Source: Kluyvera genomosp. 3 (GTDB lineage Bacteria; Pseudomonadota; Gammaproteobacteria; Enterobacterales; Enterobacteriaceae). Taken from it: a stretch of 64,000 bases of DNA. The stretch spans positions 2,202,645 through 2,266,644 of the forward strand of contig CP022114.1 in NCBI GenBank assembly GCA_002211745.1. Reading direction: 5' to 3'. Below are positions 21,006-32,463 of this stretch, one piece after another. The position numbers and the translations under genes are program-made. The notes below the pieces were generated by a model that was not told the DNA's origin, ran no database searches, and saw only the letters and a list, made by a program, of their open reading frames with translations. Numbering within the stretch: position 1 is the stretch's first letter; each line of letters starts with the position of its first letter.

Positions 21006-22394
21006 ATGAGTCACTCCACTGCCCGGAAAGGGCAACCGGCGCTGTCATTACCGACTGGCGTCCGGAAGATCCGGCATTCTGGCAGGAACGCGGCCATCGC
21101 GTTGCAAGCCGGAACCTGTGGATTTCAGTACCGTGCTTGCTGCTGGCTTTCTGCGTATGGATGTTGTTCAGCGCGGTTGCGGTCAATTTACCAAAAGTGG
21201 GCTTCCAGTTTACGACCGACCAACTGTTCATGCTGACGGCGCTGCCGTCTGTATCAGGGGCGCTGCTACGCGTGCCGTATTCCTTTATGGTGCCGATGTT
21301 TGGCGGCCGTCGCTGGACAGCGTTCAGCACCGGGATCTTAATCATTCCATGCGTATGGCTCGGTTTTGCGGTGCAGGATACCTCTACGCCGTTTAGTATC
21401 TTTATCATCATCTCTCTGCTGTGCGGCTTTGCCGGTGCAAACTTTGCGTCCAGCATGGCTAACATCAGCTTCTTCTTCCCGAAACAGAAGCAGGGCGGCG
21501 CGCTGGGCCTGAACGGTGGACTGGGTAACATGGGCGTGAGCGTTATGCAGCTGGTGGCTCCACTGGCGATTTCGCTGTCTATCTTCGCCGCCTTTGGTAG
21601 CCAGGGCGTCCAGCAGCCGGACGGCTCAGAGCTGTTCCTGGCGAACGCGGCGTGGATCTGGGTGCCGTTCCTGGCCATTTTCACCCTTGCGGCCTGGTTT
21701 GGTATGAACGAGCTGGCGACCTCTAAAGCGTCGCTGAAAGAGCAGCTGCCGGTTCTGAAGCGTGGTCACCTGTGGATCATGAGCCTGCTGTATCTGGCAA
21801 CCTTCGGTTCGTTTATCGGTTTCTCCGCCGGTTTTGCCATGCTGTCGAAAACCCAGTTCCCGGACATTCAGATTCTGCACTACGCCTTCTTCGGGCCGTT
21901 TATCGGCGCGCTGGCGCGTTCTGCGGCGGGCTATCTCCGACCGCCTGGGCGGGACTCGCGTGACGCTGATTAACTTTATCCTGATGGCGGTATTTAGCGC
22001 GCTGCTGTTTATGACCCTGCCAACCAACGGCATGGGCGGTAACTTCATCGCCTTCTACGTAGTCTTCCTGGCGTTGTTCCTGACGGCCGGTCTGGGCAGC
22101 GGTTCCACCTTCCAGATGATTTCCGTGATCTTCCGTAAGCTGACGATGGATCGCGTGAAAGCAGAAGGCGGTTCCGACGAGAAAGCGATGCGCGAAGCGG
22201 CCACCGATACGGCGGCAGCGCTGGGCTTTATCTCGGCGATTGGCGCTATCGGCGGCTTCTTTATTCCGAAAGCGTTCGGTACCTCGCTGGATTTAACCGG
22301 CTCACCGGCTGGCGCAATGAAGGTGTTCCTTGTGTTCTATATTGTTTGTGTGGTGGTGACCTGGGCAGTATATGGTCGCAAAGCGAAAAAATAA
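21006..22394 (+). CDS. narK: Nitrate/nitrite antiporter NarK, three frame breaks
   Basis: Major-facilitator nitrate/nitrite exchanger of the inner membrane, 12 segments, supplying NarGHI. The nitrate signature regions ALGLNGGLGNMGVSVMQ (about residue 165) and FRKLTMDRV are present. One C is missing at GCCC(C)GG near 21024 (MSHSTAPERATGAVITDW). Near 21930-21936 two bases are missing in GCGG(G)CGGG(G)CTATC, which restores RSAGGAISDRLGG. The corrected length is 463 aa, the E. coli length. Confidence 0.96.
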
Positions 22395-22415
22395 CGCTTA
22401 ACGTTATTTAAAAAT

Positions 22416-22442
22416 AAAGGCGCGAGTTTTCGCGCCTTTATT
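22416..22442 (+). terminator. terminator after narK
   Basis: AAAGGCGCGA, loop GTTT, TCGCGCCTTT followed by ATT; strong GC stem 20 bases after the stop codon. Confidence 0.8.
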
Positions 22443-22624
22443 ACATTCTTGGTTAGTTACAACATACTGTTGGTGTTACGACGATTTTGGCAGCGTGCCA
22501 AAATGGGCTTAGCAGGAGGGGAAAGGGACTCTACCCTTAATACCAGATGGCCCTTTTTTACAGACTGAAACATTATCCATTTAATAAAAATCTTTATTTT
22601 ACAATGCATTATAAAATACAAATG

Positions 22625-22644
22625 CATACCACCTTGGTGGTATG
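22625..22644 (+). promoter_or_regulatory. NarL palindrome upstream of narG
   Basis: CATACCACCTTGGTGGTATG is a perfect 20-base palindrome containing TACCACC-2-GGTGGTA, a 7-2-7 NarL arrangement. It is centred 52 bases upstream of the FNR-site centre, close to the -89 NarL site of E. coli narG. Confidence 0.75.
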
Positions 22645-22679
22645 TGAGTTTTTGGCCGCAATTGTTAAGCCTGCCCGCC

Positions 22680-22693
22680 TTGATCGTTATCAA
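22680..22693 (+). promoter_or_regulatory. FNR site of narGHJI
   Basis: TTGATCGTTATCAA is a perfect FNR consensus, about 98 bases before the narG start codon. Confidence 0.88.
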
Positions 22694-22784
22694 TTCCCTC
22701 CATCTTTCAGCGCGTTAACTTCGCTGCAAATTCAGCAATGTCGATTTATCAGAGAGCCGTCAGGCTCCAAACAGGAGAGACCCG

Positions 22785-25700
22785 ATGAGTAAATTCCTGG
22801 ACCGGTTTCGCTACTTTAAACAAAAGGGTGAAACATTTGCCGATGGGCACGGACAGATTCTAGATACCAACCGGGATTGGGAAGATGGATACCGAAGCCG
22901 CTGGCAGCATGACAAAGTTGTGCGCTCCACGCACGGCGTAAACTGCACCGGTTCCTGCAGCTGGAAAATCTACGTTAAAAACGGTCTGGTCACCTGGGAA
23001 ACCCAGCAGACCGATTACCCGCGCACCCGTCCGGACCTGCCAAACCATGAACCTCGCGGCTGTCCGCGTGGGGCGAGCTATTCCTGGTACCTTTATAGCG
23101 CCAACCGTCTGAAATACCCGCTGATGCGTAAACGCCTGATGAAAATGTGGCGTGATGCGAAGAAACTGCACAGCGATCCGGTTGATGCCTGGGCATCCAT
23201 TATTGAAGATGCCGACAAAGCAAAAAGCTTCAAGCAAGCGCGTGGCCGCGGTGGCTTCGTACGCTCCTCCTGGCAGGAAGTGAACGAGCTGATTGCCGCC
23301 TCCAACGTTTACACCGTCAAAACCTACGGCCCGGACCGTGTGGCAGGCTTCTCGCCGATCCCGGCGATGTCGATGGTTTCCTATGCTTCCGGCGCCCGCT
23401 ATCTCTCCCTGATCGGCGGCACCTGCCTGAGCTTCTACGACTGGTACTGTGACTTGCCGCCAGCGTCTCCACAGACCTGGGGCGAACAGACCGACGTACC
23501 GGAATCCGCCGACTGGTACAACTCCAGCTACATTCTTGCCTGGGGGTCCAACGTTCCGCAAACGCGTACCCGGACGCGCACTTCTTCACTGAAGTTCGCT
23601 ATAAAGGCACCAAAACCGTCGCTATTACCCCGGACTACGCTGAAATCGCCAAGCTGTGTGACCTGTGGCTGGCACCGAAGCAGGGGACCGATGCGGCGAT
23701 GGCGCTGGCGATGGGCCACGTGATGCTGCGTGAATTCCACCTCGACAAACCGAGCCAGTACTTCACCGATTACGTTCGCCGCTACACCGACATGCCAATG
23801 CTGGTGATGCTGGAAGAGCGTGATGGCTTCTACGCCGCGGGCCGTATGCTGCGTGCAGCGGATCTGGTGGACGGTCTGGGTCAGGAAGAGCATCCGGAAT
23901 GGAAAACCGTCGCTTTTGATGAAAAAGGTGAAATGATTGCGCCAAACGGTTCAATTGGTTACCGCTGGGGCGATAAAGGTAAGTGGAACCTCGAACAGCG
24001 CGACGGTAAAACTGGCGAAGAGGTTGAACTGCGCCTCAGCCTGTTGGGCAGCCATGACGACGTGGCCCAGGTTGGCTTCCCGTACTTTGGCGGCGACGGC
24101 ACCGAACACTTCGCCAGCGTTGAGCTGGAAAACATCCTGCTGCACAAACTGCCGGTGAAACGCCTGCAGCTGGCAGACGGCAGCACCGCGCTGGTAACTA
24201 CCGTTTATGACCTGACCATGGCGAACTACGGCCTGGAACGCGGTCTGAACGATGAAAACTGTGCGACAAGCTACGAAGATATTAAAGCGTACACCCCGGC
24301 GTGGGCGGAGAAAATCACCGGCGTTTCCAGCGCACAGATCGTCCGTATCGCGCGTGAATTTGCTGATAACGCCGATAAGACGCATGGTCGCTCGATGATC
24401 ATCGTCGGTGCCGGTCTGAACCACTGGTACCACCTCGATATGAACTATCGTGGCCTGATCAACATGCTGGTGTTCTGCGGCTGCGTCGGTCAGAGCGGCG
24501 GCGGCTGGGCACACTACGTGGGCCAGGAAAAACTGCGTCCGCAGACCGGCTGGCAGCCGCTGGCGTTCGCCCTTGACTGGCAGCGTCCGGCACGTCACAT
24601 GAACAGCACCTCCTACTTCTATAACCACTCCAGCCAATGGCGCTATGAGTCGGTTACCGCGCAGGAGCTGCTGTCCCCGCTGGCGGATAAATCTCGCTAC
24701 ACTGGTCATCTGCTGGACTTCAACGTGCGCGCAGAACGCATGGGCTGGCTGCCGTCTGCGCCGCAGTTAGGCACCAACCCGCTGCGCATTGCCGATGAAG
24801 CGAAAAAAGCCGGCATGACCCCGGTGGATTACACCGTTAAGGCGCTGAAAGAAGGTTCTATCCGCTTTGCCGCTGAACAGCCGGAGAACGGTAAAAACCA
24901 TCCGCGTAACCTGTTCATCTGGCGCTCCAACCTGCTGGGCTCTTCCGGTAAAGGTCATGAGTACATGCTGAAGTATCTGCTGGGTACCGAGCACGGAATT
25001 CAGGGGCTGGATCTCGGCAAGCAGGGCGGCGTGAAGCCGGAAGAAGTGGAATGGCAAGATAATGGCCTCGACGGCAAGCTGGATCTGGTGGTGACGCTGG
25101 ACTTCCGTCTGTCGAGCACCTGTCTGTACTCCGACATCGTGCTGCCGACTGCGACATGGTATGAAAAAGACGACATGAATACCTCGGATATGCATCCGTT
25201 TATTCACCCGCTGTCTGCCGCCGTTGACCCGGCCTGGGAATCGAAAAGCGACTGGGAAATCTACAAAGGCATCGCGAAGAAATTCTCTGAAGTCTGCGTT
25301 GGCCACCTCGGTAAAGAAACCGATGTCGTCACGCTGCCAATTCAGCACGACTCCGCTGCCGAACTGGCGCAGCCGTTAGACGTGAAGGACTGGAAAAAAG
25401 GCGAATGCGACCTGATCCCGGGCAAAACCGCGCCGCACATTATTCCGGTTGAACGTGATTACCCGGCAACCTACGAGCGCTTTACCTCTATCGGCCCGCT
25501 GATGGAGAAAATCGGTAACGGCGGTAAAGGCATTGCCTGGAACACCCAGAGCGAAATGGATCTGCTGCGTAAGCTCAACTACACCAAGGCGGAAGGCCCG
25601 GCGAAAGGCCAGCCAATGCTGGATACCGCGATTGATGCCGCAGAGATGATCCTCACCCTGGCGCCGGAAACCAACGGTCAGGTGGCGGTGAAAGCTTGGG

Positions 25701-26526
25701 CGGCGTTGAGTGAGTTCACCGGTCGTGACCACACCCATCTGGCGCTCAATAAAGAAGATGAAAAAATTCGCTTCCGTGATATTCAGGCGCAGCCGCGCAA
25801 GATTATCTCCAGCCCGACCTGGTCTGGCCTGGAAGACGAACACGTTTCCTACAACGCAGGTTACACCAACGTTCATGAGCTGATCCCATGGCGTACGCTC
25901 TCGGTCGTCAGTCCTTGTATCAGGACCACCAGTGGATGCGTGACTTCGGTGAAAGCCTGCTGGTTTACCGTCCACCTATCGACACCCGTTCGGTGAAAGA
26001 GGTGATGGGTAAAAAATCAAACGGTTACCCGGAGAAGGCGCTGAACTTCCTGACGCCGCACCAGAAATGGGGCATTCACTCCACCTACAGCGACAACCTG
26101 CTGATGCTGACTTTAGGTCGCGGCGGCCCGGTGGTGTGGATGAGTGAAGAAGACGCCAAAGAGATCGGTATTGAAGACAACGACTGGATCGAAGTCTTCA
26201 ACAACAACGGCGCACTGACCGCGCGTGCGGTCGTGAGCCAGCGTGTACCGGCCGGGATGACCATGATGTACCACGCGCAGGAACGTATCGTGAACCTGCC
26301 GGGTTCTGAAATTACCGGCCAGCGCGGCGGTATCCATAACTCGGTGACCCGCATTACGCCAAAACCGACCCATATGATCGGCGGCTATGCCCACCTGGCC
26401 TACGGCTTTAACTACTACGGCACCGTAGGTTCTAACCGTGATGAGTTCGTGGTGGTACGTAAGATGAAGAACATTAACTGGTTGGATGGCGAAGGCAATG
26501 ACCAGGTACAGGAGAGCGTAAAATGA
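22785..26526 (+). CDS. narG: Respiratory nitrate reductase alpha subunit NarG, two frame breaks
   Basis: Molybdenum catalytic subunit of membrane-bound nitrate reductase A, facing the cytoplasm. The N-terminal FS0 cluster ligands are in [14 protein letters not shown] and EPRGCPRG. The Mo ligand aspartate is in [15 protein letters not shown] (about residue 222). Missing bases: ACC(C)CGG near 23571 ([12 protein letters not shown]) and TCGG(G)TCG near 25903 (TLSGRQSLYQ). Corrected length is 1247 aa, the E. coli length. The start ATG follows GGAGAGACCCG. Stop overlaps narH ATG by four bases. Confidence 0.98.
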
Positions 26527-28060
26527 AAATTCGTTCACAAGTCGGCATGGTGCTGAATCTCGATAAATGCATCGGCTGTCATACCTGCTCAGTCACCTGT
26601 AAAAACGTCTGGACCAGCCGTGAAGGGACCGAGTACGCGTGGTTCAACAACGTTGAAACCAAACCGGGCACCGGTTTCCCGACCGACTGGGAAGATCAGG
26701 AGAAATATAAAGGCGGTTGGATCCGTAAAATCAATGGCAAGCTGGTGCCGCGCATGGGCAACAAAGCGCTGCTGCTGGGTAAAATCTTCGCCAACCCGCA
26801 TCTGCCGGGCTGGATGATTATTACGAGCCGTTTGATTTTGACTACCAGACGCTGCATAACGCGCCGGCAGATAGCAAAGCACAGCCCATTGCCCGTCCGC
26901 GCTCGCTGATTACCGGCAAGCGTATGGACAAAATCACCAAAGGTCCGAACTGGGAAGACGATCTCGGCGGTGAGTTCGAGAAGCTGTCGAAAGACAAAAA
27001 CTTCGAGAACATGCAAAAGGCGATGTACGGCCAGTTCGAGAATACCTTCATGATGTACCTGCCGCGTCTGTGCGAGCACTGCCTCAATCCGGCGTGCGTG
27101 GCAACCTGCCCAAGCGGAGCCATCTACAAGCGTGAAGAAGACGGCATTGTGCTGATCGACCAGGACAAGTGCCGCGGCTGGCGTATGTGCATCACCGGCT
27201 GCCCGTACAAGAAGATCTACTTCAACTGGAAGAGCGGCAAATCTGAAAAATGCATCTTCTGCTATCCGCGTATTGAAGCGGGTCAGCCGACCGTGTGTTC
27301 AGAAACTTGCGTAGGCCGTATTCGTTACCTCGGCGTGCTGCTGTACGACGCGGATGCGATTGAAACCGCAGCCAGCACCGAAAACGAGAAAGATCTGTAT
27401 CAGCGTCAGCTGGACGTGTTCCTCGACCCGAACGATCCGAAAGTGATTGAACAGGCGCAGAAAGACGGCATTCCGCTGAGCGTGATTGACGCGGCGCAGA
27501 AATCGCCGGTCTACAAAATGGCGATGGACTGGAAGCTGGCGCTGCCGCTGCACCCGGAATACCGTACGCTGCCGATGGTCTGGTACGTGCCGCCATTGTC
27601 GCCGATTCAGTCCGCCGCCGATGCGGGCGAGTTGGGCAGCAACGGTATCCTGCCGGACGTTGAAAGTCTGCGTATTCCGGTGCAATACCTGGCGAACCTG
27701 CTGACCGCAGGCGACACCGCACCGGTGCTGCTGGCGCTGAAACGTATGCTGGCGATGCGTCACTTCAAACGTACGGAAACCGTCGATGGCGTTATCGATA
27801 CCCGTGCGCTGGAAGAGGTGGGGCTGACCGAAGCACAGGCGCAGGAAATGTACCGCTATCTGGCGATTGCTAACTACGAAGACCGCTTCGTGGTACCAAG
27901 CAGTCACCGTGAACAAGCGCGTGAAGCGTTCCCGGAGAAAAACGGTTGTGGCTTTAGCTTCGGCGATGGCTGCCACGGTTCGGACACTAAGTTCAACCTG
28001 TTCAACAGCCGTCGTATCGATTCCGTGGACGTGAGCAGCAAAACGGAGCCGCACGCATGA
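26523..28060 (+). CDS. narH: Respiratory nitrate reductase beta subunit NarH, one frame break
   Basis: Iron-sulfur electron-transfer subunit between NarI and NarG. Four cysteine clusters are seen: CIGCHTCSVTC near the N-terminus, CEHCLNPACVATCP, CRGWRMCITGCP and CIFCYPRI. The tryptophan in CRGWRMC replaces a cysteine and marks the known [3Fe-4S] centre. One G is missing near 26810 (CCGGG(G)CTGG), restoring LPGLDDYYEPFDFDYQ. Corrected length is 512 aa. Stop overlaps narJ ATG. Confidence 0.98.
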
Positions 28061-28767
28061 TTGAACTCGTGGTGATTTCACGTCTCCTTGAGTACCCGGA
28101 TGCTGCCTTATGGCAGCATCAAGGCGAACTCTTCGACGTATTGTCTGAATCAGACAAACTGGAAAAAGCGGATGCCCAGGCCTTGGGTATTTTCCTGCGC
28201 GATTTAACCGCGCAGGATCTGCTGGACGCTCAGGCGGCCTACAGCGAGCTGTTTGACCGAGGTCGTGCGACGTCGCTGCTGCTGTTTGAACACGTTCACG
28301 GCGAATCCCGCGATCGCGGGCAGGCAATGGTCGATCTGCTGAATCAGTATGAGCAGCACGGTCTGGTCCTCGACAGCCGCGAGCTGCCGGATCACCTGCC
28401 GCTGTATCTGGAGTATCTGGCACAACTGCCCGAGAGTGAAGCGGTTGGCGGCCTACAGGATATCGCGCCGATTCTGGCGCTGCTCTGCGCGCGCTTGCAA
28501 CAGCGTGAGAGCCGCTATGCGGTGCTGTTCGAACAGTTGCTGAAGCTCGCCAACAGTGCGGTAGATGAAGCGAAAGTGGCGGAAAAAATTGCGGACGAAG
28601 CCCGCGATGATACGCCACAGGCGCTGGATGCGGTATGGGAAGAAGAGCAGGTGAAATTCTTTGCCGACCAGGGCTGCGGTGATTCGGAAATCGCCAATCA
28701 CCAGCGTCGTTTTGCCGGAGCCGTGGCCCCGCAATATTTGAATATCTCTAACGGAGGACAGCAATAA
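28057..28767 (+). CDS. narJ: Nitrate reductase assembly chaperone NarJ
   Basis: Cytoplasmic chaperone that holds apo-NarG until the molybdenum cofactor and FS0 cluster are inserted; not part of the final enzyme. Intact, 236 aa. The helical TorD/DmsD-like pattern and the family segment [16 protein letters not shown] (about residues 76-91) are present. ATGA overlap with narH, and the stop overlaps the narI start by one base. Confidence 0.97.
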   Translation: MIELVVISRLLEYPDAALWQHQGELFDVLSESDKLEKADAQALGIFLRDLTAQDLLDAQAAYSELFDRGRATSLLLFEHVHGESRDRGQAMVDLLNQYEQHGLVLDSRELPDHLPLYLEYLAQLPESEAVGGLQDIAPILALLCARLQQRESRYAVLFEQLLKLANSAVDEAKVAEKIADEARDDTPQALDAVWEEEQVKFFADQGCGDSEIANHQRRFAGAVAPQYLNISNGGQQ

Positions 28768-29444
28768 TGCACTTCCTGAATATGTTCTTCTTTGACATTT
28801 ATCCGTACATCGCGGGTTCTGTCTTCCTGATTGGCAGCTGGCTGCGCTACGACTACGGCCAGTACACCTGGCGTGCCGCCTCCAGCCAGATGCTGGATCG
28901 CAAAGGGATGAACCTGGCATCGAACCTGTTCCATATCGGGATTCTGGGGGTATTTGCTGGTCACTTCCTGGGGATGCTGACTCCGCACTGGATGTACGAA
29001 GCATGGCTGCCACTGGAAGTGAAACAGAAGATGGCGATGTTTGGCGGTGGTGCGGCAGGTCTGATGTGCCTGGTCGGTGGTGTGCTGCTGCTCAAACGCC
29101 GTCTGTTTAGCCCACGGGTGCGTGCGACCACGACCGGCGCCGATATTCTGGTGCTCTCCGTGCTGGTTATCCAGTGCGCGCTGGGCCTGCTGACCATTCC
29201 GTTCTCCGCCCAGCATATGGACGGGAGTGAAATGATGAAGCTGGTCGGCTGGGCGCAGTCCGTGGTGACCTTCCATGGTGGCGCCTCCGCACATCTGGAC
29301 GGTGTAGCCTTTATCTTCCGTATGCACCTGGTGCTGGGCATGACGCTGTTCCTGTTGTTCCCATTCTCGCGCCTGGTACATATCTGGAGCGTGCCGGTCG
29401 AGTACCTGACCCGCAAGTATCAGATTGTTCGTGCACGCCATTAA
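28767..29444 (+). CDS. narI: Respiratory nitrate reductase gamma subunit NarI
   Basis: Diheme cytochrome b anchor that oxidises quinol at the periplasmic side. Intact, 225 aa with five membrane segments. Histidines for heme ligation are seen in [17 protein letters not shown], and in [11 protein letters not shown] plus FRMHLVLGM near the C-terminus. Ends [10 protein letters not shown] as in E. coli. Confidence 0.98.
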   Translation: MHFLNMFFFDIYPYIAGSVFLIGSWLRYDYGQYTWRAASSQMLDRKGMNLASNLFHIGILGVFAGHFLGMLTPHWMYEAWLPLEVKQKMAMFGGGAAGLMCLVGGVLLLKRRLFSPRVRATTTGADILVLSVLVIQCALGLLTIPFSAQHMDGSEMMKLVGWAQSVVTFHGGASAHLDGVAFIFRMHLVLGMTLFLLFPFSRLVHIWSVPVEYLTRKYQIVRARH

Positions 29445-29463
29445 TATTGTGCTGTGACGCTCT

Positions 29464-29490
29464 AAACCCCGCTTCGGCGGGGTTTTTTTG
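29464..29490 (+). terminator. terminator after narGHJI
   Basis: AAACCCCGC, loop TTCG, GCGGGGTTT followed by a T tract, 20 bases after narI. Confidence 0.92.
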
Positions 29491-29630
29491 TGCGGTCTGT
29501 TCCCCGGCCAAGCGCAGCGCCGCCGGGATATATATGGCAGAGAGGCAAGATAAAACCAGAGAAATAAAAGAAATAACTGAGAGAGATTTGAATATTTAAT
29601 GGAAAGAGGTACTACCGGAGATGATGGTGG

Positions 29631-29714
<84 letters not shown>

Positions 29715-29750
29715 ACTGGGGTAATTCAAATTGTAGTCAGTGCTTAGAGA

Positions 29751-29834
<84 letters not shown>

Positions 29835-29888
29835 ACTGGGGTAATGCTTGGTTTTACTGGCCTGCTTCCTTCTTGGGAAGCGGGGCGC

Positions 29889-29916
29889 ATCATATCAAAT
29901 GACGCGCCGCTGTAAA
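29889..29916 (-). promoter_or_regulatory. tyrT stable-RNA promoter
   Basis: On the minus strand TTTACA (29911-29916), 16 bases, TATGAT (29889-29894), then the GC-rich discriminator GCGCCCCGC. This is the same as the stringently controlled tyrT promoter of E. coli. Confidence 0.92.
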
Positions 29917-29997
29917 GCATTCGTTTATCGAAAATGAACTGTTTGCCTGCTTTTTATCCGCAACGGGTTAAAGCTAATCAATTCATTTCGCTAACGA

Positions 29998-30840
29998 TTA
30001 AAGAATAATCGTGCGATTACCGTAAACGAAAACGCGTTGCGCCAGCACCTGATACAGCGCGCGGCTCAGGACATTTTTCTCGACGTCACGACCGGCTCGC
30101 ATCATGTCTTCTGCCGTATAGGTGTGATCGACGTGAATAACGTCCTGCATGATGATTGGACCTTCATCCAGGTTATCGTTCACGTAGTGTGCGGTCGCAC
30201 CGACAATTTTCACGCCGCGCTCGTAGGCCTGATGGTACGGGCGGGCGCCAATAAACGCCGGCAGGAATGAATGGTGGATGTTGATAATCTTGTTCGGGAA
30301 ACGGGCGACAAACTCAGGCGTCAGCACGCGCATATATTTCGCCAGCACTACGTAGTCAGGTTCGTGTGCTTCGATGGCATCGGCCATTAATTTATCGTGC
30401 TCTTCGCGTGCCAGCCCTTCATGACTGACCAGCTGGAACGGAATACCAAAACGTTCAACCAGCGTACGTAGAGTCTCGTGGTTACCGATGACGGCGGCAA
30501 TTTCGACATCCAGGCCGCCGTAGTTGGCTTTCATCAACAGATCGCCAAGGCAGTGCGCCTCTTTCGTCACCAGAATAACGATGCGGCGGCGTCCCGCAGG
30601 ATTCAGCTCGCGTACGGAACCTTCCGGCAGCGCGCTGTCTAAATCTGCGAGCAGGGTGGCGTCGTTGAAGATGCCTTCCAGTTCGGTACGCATAAAGAAA
30701 CGTCCGGTGCGGTGGTCGACAAATTCGTTGTTCTGCACGATGTTCAATTCGTGTTTGTAGCAGATGTTGGTGATGCGCGCGATCAGGCCTTTCTGGTCAG
30801 GGCAGATGGTGCGTAGTACTTTTCGTTGAATGGAGTGCAT
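29998..30840 (-). CDS. purU: Formyltetrahydrofolate deformylase PurU
   Basis: Hydrolyses 10-formyltetrahydrofolate to formate and tetrahydrofolate, supplying formate for PurT and balancing one-carbon folates. Intact, 280 aa. N-terminal ACT domain (RTICPDQKGLIARITNIC) followed by a formyltransferase-like domain with NIHHSFLPAFIGA (active-site Asn/His near residue 185) and the aspartate in NDNLDEGPI. The ATG at 30840 matches the E. coli start. Confidence 0.98.
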   Translation of the reverse strand: MHSIQRKVLRTICPDQKGLIARITNICYKHELNIVQNNEFVDHRTGRFFMRTELEGIFNDATLLADLDSALPEGSVRELNPAGRRRIVILVTKEAHCLGDLLMKANYGGLDVEIAAVIGNHETLRTLVERFGIPFQLVSHEGLAREEHDKLMADAIEAHEPDYVVLAKYMRVLTPEFVARFPNKIINIHHSFLPAFIGARPYHQAYERGVKIVGATAHYVNDNLDEGPIIMQDVIHVDHTYTAEDMMRAGRDVEKNVLSRALYQVLAQRVFVYGNRTIIL

Positions 30841-30888
30841 TGCCGGGTAAATCCTGTTGATGATGTTTGCGAAGCTGTTGTCAGGCGT

Positions 30889-31347
30889 TTATTGCCCACA
30901 GCATTTTTTAAATTTTTTCCCTGAACCGCAAGGGCAAGGGTCGTTTCTGCCAATCACTGGCCGCGTACCGTCAATATAGTACCACTGACCGTTTTCTTTT
31001 AAGAATCGCGAACGCTCAATGATGGCGCCATTTTTGTTATGTTCACGAAAACGAGCGACAAAGCTGACAAAACCTTCGTCCGCGTTGCGGCCATCGTCGG
31101 TGGCGAACACGGTCAGCCCTAGCCATTCGGTATGGGCAAAACCGTTATGAATATCATCACGAAACGCGGCAGCCTGACAGCTGGGATGCCAGGTTTTGAC
31201 CAGATAATCTGCATCCTTATTCACGAAGGCGCAATAGCGTGAGCGCATAAGGTGTGATGGGCTCGGTGCGACTTCGTTGCCGGACAGATAACGCTGGCAA
31301 CATAAGCTATACTCGAGGGCGCTCCCACAGGGGCAAAGTTCAGACAA
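30889..31347 (-). CDS. ychJ: SEC-C motif protein YchJ
   Basis: 152-aa cytoplasmic protein with two SEC-C zinc-binding motifs, [13 protein letters not shown] at the N-terminus and [15 protein letters not shown] at the C-terminus, around an NTF2-like middle ([15 protein letters not shown]). The start is taken as TTG at 31347, which gives the E. coli length and follows an AGGGAGA site; no ATG fits, the next in-frame ATG being 35 codons upstream. Function unknown. Divergent from rssA, whose start lies only about 110 bases away. Confidence 0.9.
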   Translation of the reverse strand: MSELCPCGSALEYSLCCQRYLSGNEVAPSPSHLMRSRYCAFVNKDADYLVKTWHPSCQAAAFRDDIHNGFAHTEWLGLTVFATDDGRNADEGFVSFVARFREHNKNGAIIERSRFLKENGQWYYIDGTRPVIGRNDPCPCGSGKKFKKCCGQ

Positions 31348-31460
31348 AGCGATCTCCCTGAAACGATAAATTAACGGCGACGTTACGCCTGATTGCACTA
31401 TGGTAACCGAGCGATGGGGATGATACCACGCCAGAAGCAAGAGGATGTTCATCGGTCACA

Positions 31461-32372
31461 ATGAGAAAGATTAAAATTGGCCTGGCGTTAGGTTCAGGGG
31501 CGGCGCGGGGCTGGTCGCATATTGGCGTGATTAAAGCGCTGCAGAAAATGGGTATAGAGATTGATATCGTTGCCGGGTGTTCCATCGGTTCGCTGGTGGG
31601 GGCGGCGTACGCCAGCAATCAACTTCCGGCGCTGGAGAAGTGGGTCTGTTCATTCAGCTATTGGGATGTTCTGCGCCTGATGGATTTGTCATGGCGTCGG
31701 GGCGGCCTGCTGCGCGGTGAACGCGTCTTTAATCACTATCGGCAGATTATGCCAAACGACACGATCGAACAGTGCGAACGTCGTTTTGCGGCGGTTGCGA
31801 CTAACCTTAGTACCGGCCGTGAACTGTGGTTTACCGAAGGTGATTTGCATATGGCGGTTCGCGCATCGTGTAGCATACCGGGGTTGATGGCGCCGGTGCA
31901 GCATAACGGTTATTGGTTAGTGGATGGCGCGGTCGTCAACCCGGTACCGGTTTCGTTAACACGTGCGCTGGGGGCTGACATTGTCATTGCGGTCGATTTG
32001 CAACATGACGCACACCTTATGCAGCAGGATCTCCTGTCCGTCAATATTCAGCCCGATGGAGAGATGAATGAATCGCCAGATGAGCTATCATGGCATGAGC
32101 GCCTGCGCGCCCGTTTGGGACGCGTCGCTTCTCGCCGGTCGGTGGTTGCGCCCACAGCAATGGAAATTATGACAACGTCCATCCAGGTGCTGGAAAATCG
32201 GCTCAAACGTAACCGCATGGCGGGTGACCCGCCGGACATTCTGTTACAACCGTTTTGTCCCCAGATTTCAACTCTGGATTTTCATCGAGCTTCATCTGCA
32301 ATAGCCGCGGGTCAACAAGCGGTTGAAAAAAAGACAGATGAGCTGCTGCCTTTAGTACAGAGTTCAACTTAA
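31461..32372 (+). CDS. rssA: Patatin-like phospholipase family protein RssA
   Basis: Patatin/RssA protein, 303 aa, intact. The oxyanion loop GSGAARGWSHIG, the nucleophile elbow GCSIG (Ser about residue 42) and the catalytic aspartate in VDGAVVNP (about residue 153) are all present. Its substrate is not known. It is directly upstream of rssB in the same direction, as in E. coli, and may share transcripts with it. Confidence 0.95.
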   Translation: MRKIKIGLALGSGAARGWSHIGVIKALQKMGIEIDIVAGCSIGSLVGAAYASNQLPALEKWVCSFSYWDVLRLMDLSWRRGGLLRGERVFNHYRQIMPNDTIEQCERRFAAVATNLSTGRELWFTEGDLHMAVRASCSIPGLMAPVQHNGYWLVDGAVVNPVPVSLTRALGADIVIAVDLQHDAHLMQQDLLSVNIQPDGEMNESPDELSWHERLRARLGRVASRRSVVAPTAMEIMTTSIQVLENRLKRNRMAGDPPDILLQPFCPQISTLDFHRASSAIAAGQQAVEKKTDELLPLVQSST

Positions 32373-32463
32373 GGCATTTTTTTCGACTACTTCAGCAAAT
32401 TCTGAAAGGCGTTTATCACAATAGCATGCCACTATTTAGATATCGTCGGGCAGGGGAGATATC

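Larger units (their letters stand above)
22395..22784 (+). promoter_or_regulatory. narK-narG intergenic control region
   Basis: Carries the narK terminator at the left, a possible distal NarL cluster (TACCCTTAATACC near 22532), the NarL palindrome at 22625 and the FNR site at 22680. The middle (22560-22620) is AT-rich, a plausible IHF-bending zone as in E. coli narG. No gene is seen. Confidence 0.65.

Noticed and set aside
27299-28618. Long minus-strand frame opposite narH-narJ
   Set aside because: Antisense to two certain genes; composition (Arg/His/Pro-rich) is typical of a shadow frame.
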